From Enterobacter kobei (GTDB lineage: Bacteria > Pseudomonadota > Gammaproteobacteria > Enterobacterales > Enterobacteriaceae), in assembly GCF_001729765.1 (NCBI RefSeq), contig NZ_CP017181.1, positions 1,426,001 through 1,490,000 of the forward strand: a stretch of DNA of 64,000 nt, written 5' to 3'. A program made the position numbers and the translations under genes. Shown here one piece after another: positions 9,798-18,580 of this stretch. The notes under the pieces are model-generated. The model searched no databases and was not told the origin of the DNA. It worked only from the letters and a program-made list of their open reading frames with translations. Position 1 is the first letter of the stretch; every line of letters starts with the position of its first letter.

Positions 9798-11050
9798 ACC
9801 ATGCCCAGCGCGCGCTTGCCGTGGATGTTGAGATCGTTCACGGTAAAGCGGTCCTGCCAGCTTTTTTCATAATCTTCACGCGGGAAATCTCCCGGTGACG
9901 CACCGGTTTCCAGCGCTTCCTTCACCTTTTTCGCGTAGGCGAGGTTCTTCTCGCACATTGGCGCGGCAGGGATGTACATCACGTTGCCCCAGCCCTGCTG
10001 ATTTTCCACCGGAGCGACGGAGTGGATCACATCGCAGTGCCACCACACGGAATCCCCTGCGTCCAGCGCCGGTATGCTGGTTAATGCTTCGATGAGCAGC
10101 GGGTGCCATTTTTCCGAAATCGGCAGCACGCGGCCCGGCGCGACGCCGCAGAGTTCATCTTCCGGCACGTCGTCCAGCAGCGGACGCAGCAGAATGTAGG
10201 CCATCGCTTCCGGGATGGGCACCACGTGCAGCAGTCCCTGGCCCGGGATCATGTCCGACAGCGCCGTCCAGCCCTGGAAAGTACGGAACACCGAACACTT
10301 GGTGGTGTTATCCACGGTGTACTCTTCCACTTCGGTGCGGTGCGCGGCGTTCCATGGATCGTACTTATCAACATTGCCGTCAAACACGCGGGCAAACACC
10401 TGCTGATAGGCAGGCAGCAGCCAGCGCTCCAGCGCGCCGGAATCGGTATGCGCGCCCAGCCCTTTAGAGGTGGTGCCCGGTGGGCGGTGGCGAATACGAT
10501 CCGGATAAATCACGCTGACATCCGGGTCGAACCACTGCTTGCCGTTGCTCTCGAATGTCCATAAACGGTTCAGGAACGACTGCACCTGCGCCATCTCTTC
10601 GCTCTGACGCGCCTGCATTTGCGCCTGCGACCAGTAGATCGGGTAAATCTCCGGACGAGAGGCGGTTAAGGTGCCGAAGAAGTTATCGCCCGGCCCTTTG
10701 TACACCTCGTCAAAGTTATTGAGATCGAGATAGTCGAGCATCGACTGATCCCACGCCAGCGCCTGTTCGCGCGGAAAATGACCTTTGATCACCGCGCAGC
10801 CCCGACGCTTAACCGCCTCGCGCTGTTCAGCGGTGATTGTGCCGTTTTTCACATCCGCGAACGGGATCGTCGGCCAGACGGGTTGGCCTTTATTCTTGAG
10901 GGCGTTGATCTCTGCCACGCGGGTGGCAATGTTGTCGCTGAGCTTGTCGAACACCGCCTGAACATCACCGATCTGGGCGCGTAGCTCGCGCTTCATCTGG
11001 CGAATTGCCGCTTTGTGGTCCGCTGGCAAAGTTTCACTGGTAAAGGTCAT
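9794..11050 (-). CDS. ybiU: DUF1479 family protein YbiU (putative Fe(II)/2-oxoglutarate dioxygenase-like)
   Basis: The protein has 418 residues, like E. coli YbiU. The family (DUF1479) is thought to have a double-stranded beta-helix fold related to phytanoyl-CoA-type oxygenases. His-x-Asp in LGAHTDSGALERW and a distal histidine in WWHCDVIHSVAPV fit a 2-His-1-Asp iron site. The physiological substrate is not known to me. It is transcribed alone. A 16-bp palindrome shared with ybiV and ybiY lies 13 bp upstream of the start codon, overlapping the ribosome-binding region, which predicts tight repression. Confidence 0.9.
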   Translation of the reverse strand: MTFTSETLPADHKAAIRQMKRELRAQIGDVQAVFDKLSDNIATRVAEINALKNKGQPVWPTIPFADVKNGTITAEQREAVKRRGCAVIKGHFPREQALAWDQSMLDYLDLNNFDEVYKGPGDNFFGTLTASRPEIYPIYWSQAQMQARQSEEMAQVQSFLNRLWTFESNGKQWFDPDVSVIYPDRIRHRPPGTTSKGLGAHTDSGALERWLLPAYQQVFARVFDGNVDKYDPWNAAHRTEVEEYTVDNTTKCSVFRTFQGWTALSDMIPGQGLLHVVPIPEAMAYILLRPLLDDVPEDELCGVAPGRVLPISEKWHPLLIEALTSIPALDAGDSVWWHCDVIHSVAPVENQQGWGNVMYIPAAPMCEKNLAYAKKVKEALETGASPGDFPREDYEKSWQDRFTVNDLNIHGKRALGMV

Positions 11051-11062
11051 AACTGCCTCGCA

Positions 11063-11078
11063 TCTTTCATTCGAAAGT
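11063..11078. promoter_or_regulatory. Shared palindromic operator, site A (ybiU)
   Basis: TCTTTCATTCGAAAGT matches the reverse complement of the site in front of ybiY at 15 of 16 bases. The arms are CTTTC and GAAAG around ATTC. It sits 13 bp before the ybiU start codon. See the other sites at 12081 and 15555. Confidence 0.65.
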
Positions 11079-11156
11079 AAAAATATCTACAAATGATACT
11101 TTAAGTTAAAAATAAGTTAATGCAAGTTTAAAAACTTGACGCAAGCCACAGGACGG

Positions 11157-11189
11157 AAAAAGAGTGAGAGGCCGGAGCGGGGCTCCGGC
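11157..11189 (-). terminator. Probable terminator downstream of ybiV
   Basis: The stem GCCGGAGC / GCTCCGGC lies at 11171-11189. On the minus strand it is followed, after a short spacer, by TTTTT. The gap between hairpin and T-run is longer than ideal. Confidence 0.5.
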
Positions 11190-11199
11190 GGGAGAGAGA

Positions 11200-12015
11200 T
11201 TAGGCGTCGAACGGGGAATGGTTATCGAGCACGGCCTGAATGACGTTCAGCGCGCCCTGATGGTTGTTGTCGTCGGTGCTGTAGCGGGCGATCTGTTTGA
11301 TGCTTTCTGCCGCGTTGTTCATCGCAAATGAGTATTTCACCAGCTTCAGCATCTCCGCGTCATTGCCGCTGTCGCCAATTGCCACGCACTGCTGCGGGGA
11401 GAGCTCCCAGCGCTTCAGCAGGCGGCTGATGCCGTTGGCTTTATGCAGGCCAGGAATGATCAAGTCCACAAACCCAAAGCCGCTGGTGACCGGTTTCATA
11501 ATGCCGTCGAGAGAAACATGCAGCGCGTCGATCAGGTTCGGGATATCGCTGTCGGGCAGGTTCAGTGAGAACTTGAACAGCACATCGTCAATCTCGTGAT
11601 AATCGCTGACGCGCGTTAAGCGATGGTAGTGCTTAGACATCAGCGCCACAAATTCGTCCGGGGCTTTATCGCTGACGTAAGCGCTCTGCAGCCCGCAGGC
11701 CACGAAGTTCAGCGCGTTATCTTTCAGCAGTTCGCCAATGACGATCTGCGACTCATGGCGAGTCAGTTCGCCGTGGAAAACGTGTTCCCCGTGATCGAAC
11801 ACCAGCGCGCCGTTTTCCGCCACGAAGGAGATTCGATCTTTAAGCTCAGGGAAGAAAGAGATGAGCTGATAATACTGATTGCCGCTGGCGACAACGAATT
11901 CAATGCCGCGGGCGTTAAGCTGCTCAAACTGTGCCTGGAAGCGGTCACGATCGTACTGCTTGGCATCATCAAGGAAAGTTCCGTCCATATCGGTGACGAT
12001 AACTTTTACGGTCAT
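11200..12015 (-). CDS. ybiV: HAD sugar phosphatase YbiV (Cof-type)
   Basis: The protein has 271 residues from ATG 12015. This start has AGGAG at good spacing and matches the E. coli protein; a longer frame reaches 12048. It is a HAD hydrolase of the Cof subfamily that dephosphorylates sugar phosphates in the cytoplasm. Motif I is DMDGTFLDD (nucleophile Asp). Motif II is VVASGNQ, and motif IV is [10 protein letters not shown]. The paralogue ybjI lies at 38137. Its place among ybiU, ybiW-ybiY and fsaA, together with a shared upstream palindrome, links it to the metabolism of an unusual sugar phosphate. Confidence 0.95.
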   Translation of the reverse strand: MTVKVIVTDMDGTFLDDAKQYDRDRFQAQFEQLNARGIEFVVASGNQYYQLISFFPELKDRISFVAENGALVFDHGEHVFHGELTRHESQIVIGELLKDNALNFVACGLQSAYVSDKAPDEFVALMSKHYHRLTRVSDYHEIDDVLFKFSLNLPDSDIPNLIDALHVSLDGIMKPVTSGFGFVDLIIPGLHKANGISRLLKRWELSPQQCVAIGDSGNDAEMLKLVKYSFAMNNAAESIKQIARYSTDDNNHQGALNVIQAVLDNHSPFDA

Positions 12016-12080
12016 ACTGTGCTCCTGGGTCACTGCGTTTTGAAACATTCTAATAACAAGGTGACGGGGAGCACAAATTT

Positions 12081-12096
12081 AATTTCGAATGAAAGT
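12081..12096. promoter_or_regulatory. Shared palindromic operator, site B (ybiV)
   Basis: AATTTCGAATGAAAGT differs from the ybiY site at one base. It lies 66 bp upstream of the ybiV start codon, where a promoter would be expected. Confidence 0.65.
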
Positions 12097-12102
12097 CAGA
12101 AA

Positions 12103-12177
12103 GCCGGGTGGCGGCTTCGCCTTACCCGGCCTGCGGGGGAGACAATGTAGGCCCGGTAAGCGCAGCGCCACCGGGCG
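12103..12177. repeat. REP pair (BIME)
   Basis: Two REP palindromes in opposite orientation occupy the gap between ybiV and ybiW: GCCGGGTGGCGGCTTCGCC at 12103 and a Z-type partner ending in CGCCACCGGGC at 12177. Confidence 0.85.
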
Positions 12178-12182
12178 TTTTT

Positions 12183-14615
12183 TTACAGCGTATGCTCGGT
12201 ACGCGCAATAATATCGTCCTGTGCATCCGGCGACAGGGCGGTGAAGAACGCCGAGTAGCCCGCCACGCGTACCACTAAATCTCGGTACTGGTCAGGGTGT
12301 TTCTTCGCTTCCAGCAGCGTTTCGCGCGAGACGATGTTGTACTGAATATGCCAGCCTTTATGCACCTCGAAGAAAGTGCGCAGCAGCACCATCAGCTTCT
12401 GGCGATCGCTGTCGTTTTCCAGCGTCGACGGGTTCAGCTTCTGGTTCAGCAGCACGCCGCCCAGAATCGCCTCGGTAGGGAGTTTACCCACGGAGCCGAT
12501 GACCGCCGTCGGGCCGAGGTGGTCGGTACCGGACGCCGGGCTTGCCCCTTCCGCCAGCGGGGTATGCGCCTTACGTCCGTCCGGAGTCGCCATCGTTGCC
12601 GCACCAAACGGCACGTTTGCGGAGATGGAGGAGGTGCCCGCGTAGTAGTTACCGCCAATCGGACCACGACCATAGCGCGGGTTGTGGTACTGCTTCAGCT
12701 CTTCAATGTAGGTCTGGTAAGCACGCGTCAGCAGCATATCCACGCTGTCGTCGTCGTTACCGTACTTTGGCGCGCCGTTGATCAGACGCTGACGCAGCTG
12801 CTCGTGGGTCAGCCCGTCGAAATCATCCGCCAGCGCCGCCGCCAGCTGCTGTTGACCGATGAAGCCCTGTTCAAACACCAGCTTCTTCACCGCCGCCAGA
12901 CTGTTGCCGAGGTTGGCGATACCCACCTGCAGGCCGGAAACCCAGTCATACTTCGCGCCGCCCTGCTTGATGCTTTTCGCGCGTTCGATGCAGTCGTCCA
13001 CCAGCGCCGAGCAGAGAATATCGTGCACGTTCTCTTCCAGCATGGTGTCCACCACGTACTCAATTTCGATGGATTTGCGGGTGTAGTAGCGAATCTGCGT
13101 ATCCCACGCCGCCATCACCTCCTCGAAGTTATCGAAGTTACCGGCAGAGAGCGCTTTTTCCTGCGGCAGGAATACCTTACCGCTGGTGGCGTCGCGGCCG
13201 CCTTCCAGCGCGGCGAGCATCACGCGGGCAAAGTTGATAAAGCTCATGCCGGTGCAGCGATAGCCCCACTTGCCGCCCACGGCGGTTTCGATACAGCCGA
13301 TGGCCGCGTAGTCATAGGCGTCATCACGTTCAACGCCGAGCTTGATAAATTCCGGGATAACGATTTCATCGTTGTTGAACGCCGGCATCCCGAAGCCGCA
13401 GCGGATCACCTGTACGCAGGCGTCAAGGAAGTCGTTGCTCATGCCTGCGTGGTAACGCACGCTCAGGTTCGGCTGAGTGGAGCGCAGGCGACCGCAGGAT
13501 TCCAGAATCGCGTAGGAGAGCGGGTTGACCGCGTCCATTGGCTCACCGTTGACCAGCTTCTGGCCGCCGATGGTGACGTTCTGGTACAGCGGGCTACCGG
13601 CAGAGGCCTTAGAGTGCGAGCCGGAGCGGATCTTGTTCACTTCCAGCAGCTTCAGCCAGCAGCTGTGGAGCAGCTCGATAGCGTGTTCGCGGCCGAGGCT
13701 CTGGTTAAGCTCGACGTCGCGGCGGTAGTAAGGATAGAGATACTGGTCCATACGCGCGAAGGAGACGGAATGGCCGTTAGACTCAATCTGCAGGATCAGC
13801 TGAATGAAATAGCACAGCTGCAGCGCCTGCCAGAAGGTTTTTGGCGGCTCGTGGGCAATCACGTCGCAGTTTTCCGCCATTGCCAGCAGCTCGTCGCGGC
13901 GGCTTTCGCGGGTTTCCGTGGCCGCCATTTCACGTGCCAGAGCGGCAAAACGTTTGATGTGCAGGCTCACCGCGTCCAGCACGATATCGATCGCTTTCAG
14001 GAACTGGTCGCCGTGCAGATCGTCCAGCACCGTCAGGTTGATACGCGAGCGGCGCTCGGCGACTTTAGCGCGCAGGCCGTCGAGACCTTTCTCCAGCACC
14101 AGCGGGAAGTTTACCGCCAGGTGCGCGTCGCCGGAGGTCATGTTGCCTTCGGCTTTGATAATACCGGTTTCCAGCAGGCCTTTTTGCTCGTCGGTGAACA
14201 TGCCGTAGCAGCGATCCTGCACCGTCTGGCCGCGCCACCACGGGCAGATCGCATGCAGGACGCGCTTGTTCTCTTCGCTTACCGCAAAGCCCGCGCCCGG
14301 ACGGTCCGCCAGATCGTCGATCTCTTTTTCAATCCAGGAGACGGTGTATTCCGGGAAGATAGGTGCGGCGCGAACTTCGCTTGCCTGGTTACCGATAATC
14401 AGCTCGTCGTGTTTGATCCAGATGGTACGCTCAGCCAGATGATGCGCCAGCGCCAGGGCGCGACGCACCGGGATCGGCTTGTCCATGTGCTGCTGGTACA
14501 TTTCGGTGTAATGCTGCGCGCGCTCGGTACAGACCGGCGGCTTAATGATATGGACCAGCGCGGTTTTGTGCGCCTTGATGCGCTCGCTGAGGGTGTTGAG
14601 ATTTAACGTCGTCAT
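12183..14615 (-). CDS. ybiW: Glycyl-radical enzyme YbiW (PflF)
   Basis: The protein has 810 residues. It is a glycyl-radical enzyme related to glycerol/diol dehydratases and was once annotated as a pyruvate formate-lyase. The glycyl loop is RVAGYSAFF with the radical Gly786. The active-site cysteine is Cys441 in AIGCIETAVGG, with Glu443 as in the dehydratase branch (GCxE); true pyruvate formate-lyases have two adjacent cysteines here. I recall reports assigning YbiW homologues to 1,5-anhydroglucitol-6-phosphate lyase, which I cannot verify here. The activase ybiY is upstream, 4 bp away, in the same operon. The enzyme should act only without oxygen. Confidence 0.93.
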   Translation of the reverse strand: MTTLNLNTLSERIKAHKTALVHIIKPPVCTERAQHYTEMYQQHMDKPIPVRRALALAHHLAERTIWIKHDELIIGNQASEVRAAPIFPEYTVSWIEKEIDDLADRPGAGFAVSEENKRVLHAICPWWRGQTVQDRCYGMFTDEQKGLLETGIIKAEGNMTSGDAHLAVNFPLVLEKGLDGLRAKVAERRSRINLTVLDDLHGDQFLKAIDIVLDAVSLHIKRFAALAREMAATETRESRRDELLAMAENCDVIAHEPPKTFWQALQLCYFIQLILQIESNGHSVSFARMDQYLYPYYRRDVELNQSLGREHAIELLHSCWLKLLEVNKIRSGSHSKASAGSPLYQNVTIGGQKLVNGEPMDAVNPLSYAILESCGRLRSTQPNLSVRYHAGMSNDFLDACVQVIRCGFGMPAFNNDEIVIPEFIKLGVERDDAYDYAAIGCIETAVGGKWGYRCTGMSFINFARVMLAALEGGRDATSGKVFLPQEKALSAGNFDNFEEVMAAWDTQIRYYTRKSIEIEYVVDTMLEENVHDILCSALVDDCIERAKSIKQGGAKYDWVSGLQVGIANLGNSLAAVKKLVFEQGFIGQQQLAAALADDFDGLTHEQLRQRLINGAPKYGNDDDSVDMLLTRAYQTYIEELKQYHNPRYGRGPIGGNYYAGTSSISANVPFGAATMATPDGRKAHTPLAEGASPASGTDHLGPTAVIGSVGKLPTEAILGGVLLNQKLNPSTLENDSDRQKLMVLLRTFFEVHKGWHIQYNIVSRETLLEAKKHPDQYRDLVVRVAGYSAFFTALSPDAQDDIIARTEHTL

Positions 14616-14619
14616 AGGT

Positions 14620-15519
14620 TTATCCTCGTAAGGTCGCGGTTAACCCTTTCTGGCAGGCGTACTGCTGCGCGAAGTCCAGCAGGGCAGGGTTATCCAGCGG
14701 TTTGTCAGGGGCAGAGTAGGGTTGGCCAAGCAGGGTGTATTTGTTCATGCCCAGCGTGTGATACGGCAGAAAATGAATATCATCGACGCCAAGTTCATCG
14801 GCGGCGAAGTTGGTAATGGCGGTCACGGACGCTTCATCGGCATTGAACCCCTGAATCAGCGGTACGCGAATGGTGATTTTTTTCCCGGCAGCGGCAAGGC
14901 GCTTCAGGTTATCGAGGATCCGTTTGGCCGAGCCGTCCGTCCACTGTTTGAACACCTCAGGATCGACGTGTTTCAGGTCGGCGAGGAACAGATCGACGTA
15001 CGGTAATGAAGGCTCGATATAGTGCCACGGCACGTGAAGACAGGTTTCAACGGCGGTGTGGATCCCCTGTTCGTGGCTGGCTTTAAACAGCGCGTGCGCC
15101 AGCTCCGGGTTCATAAACGGCTCGCCGCCGGAAAGCGTAATACCGCCGCCGCTGCGGTCGTAAAAGGGCTTATCGCGCAGCACGGTCGCCATGATCTCGC
15201 CCACCTGCCGTTCTTCACCGCATACGGTCAGCGCCTGCGTCGGGCAGCAGTCAGTGAGGGCGTTGAGCGTCTCTTCACGCAATTTTTCACGGTGGATGAC
15301 GAGACCATTCAGCGCGCGTTCGATACAGCCAGGCGCCGCCTGCTGACACAGGTCGCAGCCGTCAAGGCACAGGCGCGCATCAAACAGCACGTCCCGGCTA
15401 CGGGAACGGCTTTCCGGGTTCTGGCACCAGCGACAGCCCAGCGAGCAGCCTTTCAGGAAAACCACGGTACGAATACCGGGGCCATCGTGGGTGGAGTAAC
15501 GCTGAATATTGAAGATCAT
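14620..15519 (-). CDS. ybiY: Glycyl-radical enzyme activating enzyme YbiY (PflE), radical SAM
   Basis: The protein has 299 residues from ATG 15519, the start with a GAGGGT-type ribosome binding site and the start of the E. coli protein; the frame remains open to 15588. The radical-SAM cluster motif CSLGCRWC sits near residue 26. An inserted ferredoxin-like region with cysteines ([20 protein letters not shown]) follows, as in activases of dehydratase-type glycyl-radical enzymes. It places the radical on Gly786 of Ybi[12 protein letters not shown] is the SAM-binding block. The operon ybiY-ybiW is preceded by an FNR-like site and by the shared palindrome. Confidence 0.93.
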   Translation of the reverse strand: MIFNIQRYSTHDGPGIRTVVFLKGCSLGCRWCQNPESRSRSRDVLFDARLCLDGCDLCQQAAPGCIERALNGLVIHREKLREETLNALTDCCPTQALTVCGEERQVGEIMATVLRDKPFYDRSGGGITLSGGEPFMNPELAHALFKASHEQGIHTAVETCLHVPWHYIEPSLPYVDLFLADLKHVDPEVFKQWTDGSAKRILDNLKRLAAAGKKITIRVPLIQGFNADEASVTAITNFAADELGVDDIHFLPYHTLGMNKYTLLGQPYSAPDKPLDNPALLDFAQQYACQKGLTATLRG

Positions 15520-15554
15520 GTTTTTACCCTCAAGTTGCATATGAAGATTAAATG

Positions 15555-15570
15555 ACTTTCGAATGAAAGT
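15555..15570. promoter_or_regulatory. Shared palindromic operator, site C (ybiY / fsaA)
   Basis: ACTTTCGAATGAAAGT is a perfect inverted repeat (ACTTTC-GAAT-GAAAGT). It lies 36 bp before the ybiY start and 77 bp before the divergent fsaA start, so one protein could control both. Single-mismatch copies lie before ybiU and ybiV. Confidence 0.7.
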
Positions 15571-15574
15571 TATC

Positions 15575-15588
15575 TTGATGCAGGTCAA
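15575..15588. promoter_or_regulatory. Candidate FNR box
   Basis: TTGAT-GCAG-GTCAA matches the FNR consensus TTGAT-N4-ATCAA at 9 of 10 bases. It stands 56 bp upstream of ybiY, as expected for anaerobic activation of an oxygen-sensitive glycyl-radical operon. CRP binding is a less likely alternative. Confidence 0.55.
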
Positions 15589-15646
15589 CTCCTGAGCAGG
15601 TTTTCCTGTGATAGGTTAAGTGCAGGCTAATTTTGAGGGTGACATC

Positions 15647-16316
15647 ATGGAACTTTATCTCGACACATCTGACGTTTGACGTTGCGGCAGTCAAAAAGCT
15701 GGCGCGTATCTTCCCGCTGGCGGGCGTGACCACCAACCCAAGCATTGTGGCGGCAGGTAAAACGCCGCTGGATGAGCTTCTGCCCGCGCTGCACGACGCG
15801 ATGGGCGGTAAAGGCCGTCTGTTCGCGCAGGTGATGGCGACGACCGCTGAAGGTATGGTGGAAGACGCGCGTAAGCTGCGCGCGATGATTAACGACCTGG
15901 TGGTGAAAGTGCCGGTAACTGCCGAAGGGCTGGCAGCCATCAAGATGCTGAAAGCGGAAGGCATTCCGACGCTGGGTACGGCGGTGTACGGCGCGGCCCA
16001 GGGTATGCTCTCCGCGCTGGCAGGAGCAGAGTATGTCGCGCCATACGTGAACCGCGTGGACGCGCAGGGCGGGGACGGTATCCAGACCGTGGTTGAGCTG
16101 CAACAGCTGCTGACGCTGCACGCCCCGCAATCAAAAGTGCTGGCCGCGAGCTTTAAAACCCCACGTCAGGCGCTGGACTGCCTGCTGGCAGGATGCGAGT
16201 CCATCACGCTGCCGCTGGACGTGGCGCAGCAGTTTATTACCTCTCCTGCGGTAGACGCAGCGATTGTGAAGTTTGAGCAGGACTGGCAGGGGGCGTTTGG
16301 TCGGACGTCGATCTGA
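15647..16316 (+). pseudogene. fsaA: fructose-6-phosphate aldolase FsaA, frameshifted by a 7-bp duplication
   Basis: ATG 15647, with GAGGG upstream, starts the expected [10 protein letters not shown] and then meets TGA at 15677. The following 633 bp encode the rest of FsaA in the +1 frame ([10 protein letters not shown]...[11 protein letters not shown], with the Schiff-base lysine in [10 protein letters not shown]). The break is exactly a tandem copy of TGACGTT (15670-15676 and 15677-15683). Removing one copy restores a normal 220-residue protein reading [11 protein letters not shown]. The frame can be opened from TTG 15633, but that protein would have a nonsense N-terminus without Asp6 of the active site. 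FsaA aldol-cleaves fructose 6-phosphate and 1-deoxy analogues. The gene is divergent from ybiY. Confidence 0.88.
15670..15683. repeat. 7-bp tandem duplication TGACGTT in fsaA
   Basis: Two adjacent copies of TGACGTT lie at codons 8-11 of fsaA. The duplication shifts the frame and creates an immediate TGA. Confidence 0.92.
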
Positions 16317-16368
16317 CGGGTGCGGCCTGATGCCCTCACCCCAACCCTCTCCCACAGGGAGAGGGAGC
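16317..16368. repeat. Intergenic palindromic repeat (CCCTCTCCC type), copy 2
   Basis: Inverse orientation to copy 1: it begins with GTGCGGCCTGATGCCCTCACC and ends in the hairpin CCCTCTCCC-ACA-GGGAGAGGG. It starts directly after the fsaA stop codon (first segment quoted in full is GTGCGGCCTGATGCCC then TCACC). Confidence 0.75.
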
Positions 16369-16376
16369 AAACACTA

Positions 16377-16402
16377 AAACGGCAACCTGAAGGTTGCCGT
16401 TT
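16377..16402. terminator. Terminator between convergent fsaA and moeB
   Basis: A perfect 11-bp stem AAACGGCAACC / GGTTGCCGTTT with a TGAA tetraloop. The A- and T-rich ends allow use from both directions. Confidence 0.88.
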
Positions 16403-16405
16403 GCT

Positions 16406-17158
16406 TTAACCTCCACAAACCTCACATCCCGGATTACGCATCAGCTTCATCTCGCGGAACTGGCAGGTCATCGCGTCATACATCACGATTTTTCCTGCGG
16501 CAGGCGTACCGTAATGTGCCAGCACTTTAATCGCTTCCATCGCCTGCAGCGACCCAATCACGCCGACGAGCGGCGCCATCACGCCCGCCTCAACGCAGGT
16601 TAGCGCATTCTCACCAAACAGACGGCTCAGGCAGCGGTAGCAGGGGGCCCCCTCCGCATAGGTGAAGACGCTGATCTGCCCTTCCATGCGGATCGCCGCG
16701 CCGGAGACCAGCGGGGTTGTGTGGGCAAAACAGCCTGCATTAAGCTGGTTACGAACGGCGACGTTATCGGTGCAGTCGAGCACCAGATCGTGCTGCGCAA
16801 TCTGCGCAAATAACGCCTCGTCATCCAGCATCGCGTCAAGCAGGGTGAACTGAACGTTGGGGTTGATGCGCGCCAGGGCAGCCCGGGCGGATTCCACTTT
16901 TGGCTCGCCAATGGTCGCGTCGCTGTGCAGCGTCTGGCGCTGGAGATTAGACACCGATACGGTATCAAAATCCAGCAGCGTCATCCTGCCCACGCCCGCC
17001 GCGGCCAGGTATTGCGCGGCGGCGCAGCCGAGCCCGCCGAGGCCAACAACCAGCACGCTGGCCGCCTTGAGTGCTTCCTGTCCCTCGAAATCAAATCCGC
17101 GCAGGACAATCTGGCGGTTGTAGCGCATCATCTCCTGGTCGCTCAGTTCCACCGTCAT
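16406..17158 (-). CDS. moeB: Molybdopterin-synthase adenylyltransferase MoeB
   Basis: The protein has 250 residues (E. coli 249). It adenylates the C-terminal Gly-Gly of MoaD so that MoaD can be sulfurated during molybdenum cofactor synthesis. The nucleotide-binding loop GLGGLGCAAAQYLAAAGVG lies near residue 36. Further down are the conserved DCTDN and two zinc-binding CxxC pairs, CYRC (about residue 172) and CEVC at the very end. The start ATG lies 1 bp after the stop of moeA, so moeA-moeB is an operon transcribed on the minus strand. Confidence 0.96.
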   Translation of the reverse strand: MTVELSDQEMMRYNRQIVLRGFDFEGQEALKAASVLVVGLGGLGCAAAQYLAAAGVGRMTLLDFDTVSVSNLQRQTLHSDATIGEPKVESARAALARINPNVQFTLLDAMLDDEALFAQIAQHDLVLDCTDNVAVRNQLNAGCFAHTTPLVSGAAIRMEGQISVFTYAEGAPCYRCLSRLFGENALTCVEAGVMAPLVGVIGSLQAMEAIKVLAHYGTPAAGKIVMYDAMTCQFREMKLMRNPGCEVCGG

Positions 17159-17159
17159 G

Positions 17160-18392
17160 TCAGCCTCCGAACAGGTGGTTGAAGCGCTCTACCTCAACCC
17201 ATTCACCCGCTTCCACGTTGCCGCGCTCGCGCTCCAGCACGATAAAGCAGTTGCCCAGGCTGAAGGAGCTGAAAATGTGCGAACCCTGGTGCCCGGTCGT
17301 GCTGACTTCCAACTCACCGTGCGCGTTATGCGCCAGAATGCCGCGCTGGAAATCAAGCCGACCCGGCGATTTTTTCAGGCGCGTCGCGGCGCGCACGCGC
17401 AGGCGTTCCGGCAGCGGGCTGGCGGCGTTGCCGGAAAGCTTCGCCAGCAGCGGGATCACCAGCTGGTAAAAGGTGAGTGCCGCTGAGACCGGGTTACCCG
17501 GCAGACCGCAGAACCAGCTGTGCGGAAGCTTGCCAAACGCGAACGGTTTGCCCGGTTTGATTGCCAGCTTCCAGAAGGCGATTTCGCCCAGCTCTTCAAG
17601 AAGGGTTTTGGTGTAATCCGCTTCCCCCACGGAGACGCCGCCGGAGCTGATGACCACATCTGCGGATTTATCCGCCTCAATAAATGCCGCGCGCAGTTTT
17701 TCCGGATCGTCAGGAATGATGCCGAGATTAATCACTTCGCAGCCCAGCTGCTCCAGCATCAGGTGGACGGCCAGCCGGTTGGTGTCGTAAATCTGACCGT
17801 CCTGCAGCGGCTGGCCCGGCAGCTGCAGCTCGTCACCGGTGGAGAACACCGCGACGCGCACTTTCCGGATAACGTCAATGTCCGCGATGCCGAGCGAGGC
17901 CAGCACCGGAAGCTCCGCCACCGTCAGCTTCTGCCCGGCGGCAAAGACCGTTGCGCCAAGGTTAATGTCCTCGCCGGTACGGCGGATGTTCTGGCCCGCT
18001 TTGACGCTGGCGGTAAAACGCACGCCGTCGTCCGTCTGTTCGGTTTCTTCCTGCATCACCACGGCATCGCAGCCTGGCGGAACCGGCGCGCCGGTCATGA
18101 TGCGCACGCAGGTGCCCACAGGCCTTTCACCGCTAAACGGCTGACCGGCAAAGGCTTTACCCGCCACCGGCAGGGCGTTGCCCGTCTGGAGGTCCGCCAG
18201 GCGTACCGCGTAACCGTCCATCGCGGAATTATCGAACCCCGGCACGTTAAGCGGAGAGACGATATCGCGCGCGGCGATTCGGCCAAAACAGCGCACGAGG
18301 GGCAGCGTTTCGACGTCTTGCAGCGGGGAAAGTCGGTCAAGCATCTGCGTGAGTGCCGTCTCAAGCGGCATCAGTCCGGCGGTAAAATCCAT
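17160..18392 (-). CDS. moeA: Molybdopterin molybdenumtransferase MoeA
   Basis: The protein has 410 residues from ATG 18392, which has AGGAG upstream and matches the E. coli N-terminus; the frame extends open to 18428. It inserts molybdate into adenylylated molybdopterin. Visible blocks are the MoeA N-terminal NSAMDGYA, the MogA-like domain with GDELQLPGQ and [14 protein letters not shown], and PGKPFAFGK. moeB follows 1 bp later. The gap to the divergent iaaA (18393-18580) holds both promoters. No riboswitch-like structure was recognised there. Confidence 0.96.
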   Translation of the reverse strand: MDFTAGLMPLETALTQMLDRLSPLQDVETLPLVRCFGRIAARDIVSPLNVPGFDNSAMDGYAVRLADLQTGNALPVAGKAFAGQPFSGERPVGTCVRIMTGAPVPPGCDAVVMQEETEQTDDGVRFTASVKAGQNIRRTGEDINLGATVFAAGQKLTVAELPVLASLGIADIDVIRKVRVAVFSTGDELQLPGQPLQDGQIYDTNRLAVHLMLEQLGCEVINLGIIPDDPEKLRAAFIEADKSADVVISSGGVSVGEADYTKTLLEELGEIAFWKLAIKPGKPFAFGKLPHSWFCGLPGNPVSAALTFYQLVIPLLAKLSGNAASPLPERLRVRAATRLKKSPGRLDFQRGILAHNAHGELEVSTTGHQGSHIFSSFSLGNCFIVLERERGNVEAGEWVEVERFNHLFGG

Positions 18393-18580
18393 GGTGGGCT
18401 CCTGAGGAGTAACAACGAAAGCGTCCATTATGGCAGAAAAGTGCGGCTAACTGTATGACCCGATGGGTGTACGCTTTACATCACAGTTGCGTCTTTCTAT
18501 ATTCAAAAATCATCTGAAGTTTCATCGACGATAATGATATTTATAGAAAAAGCCGCGAATCAGGCTAACGGGTGATGCGA

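Noticed and set aside
12297..14606. 769-codon open frame opposite ybiW
   Set aside because: It is a shadow of the GC-rich ybiW coding frame with no family motif and biased Arg/His/Val composition.
15633..16316. Uninterrupted frame for FsaA starting at TTG 15633
   Set aside because: The first 14 residues ([14 protein letters not shown]) are unlike FsaA, lack Asp6, and there is no ribosome binding site; the authentic start is ATG 15647 in another frame.
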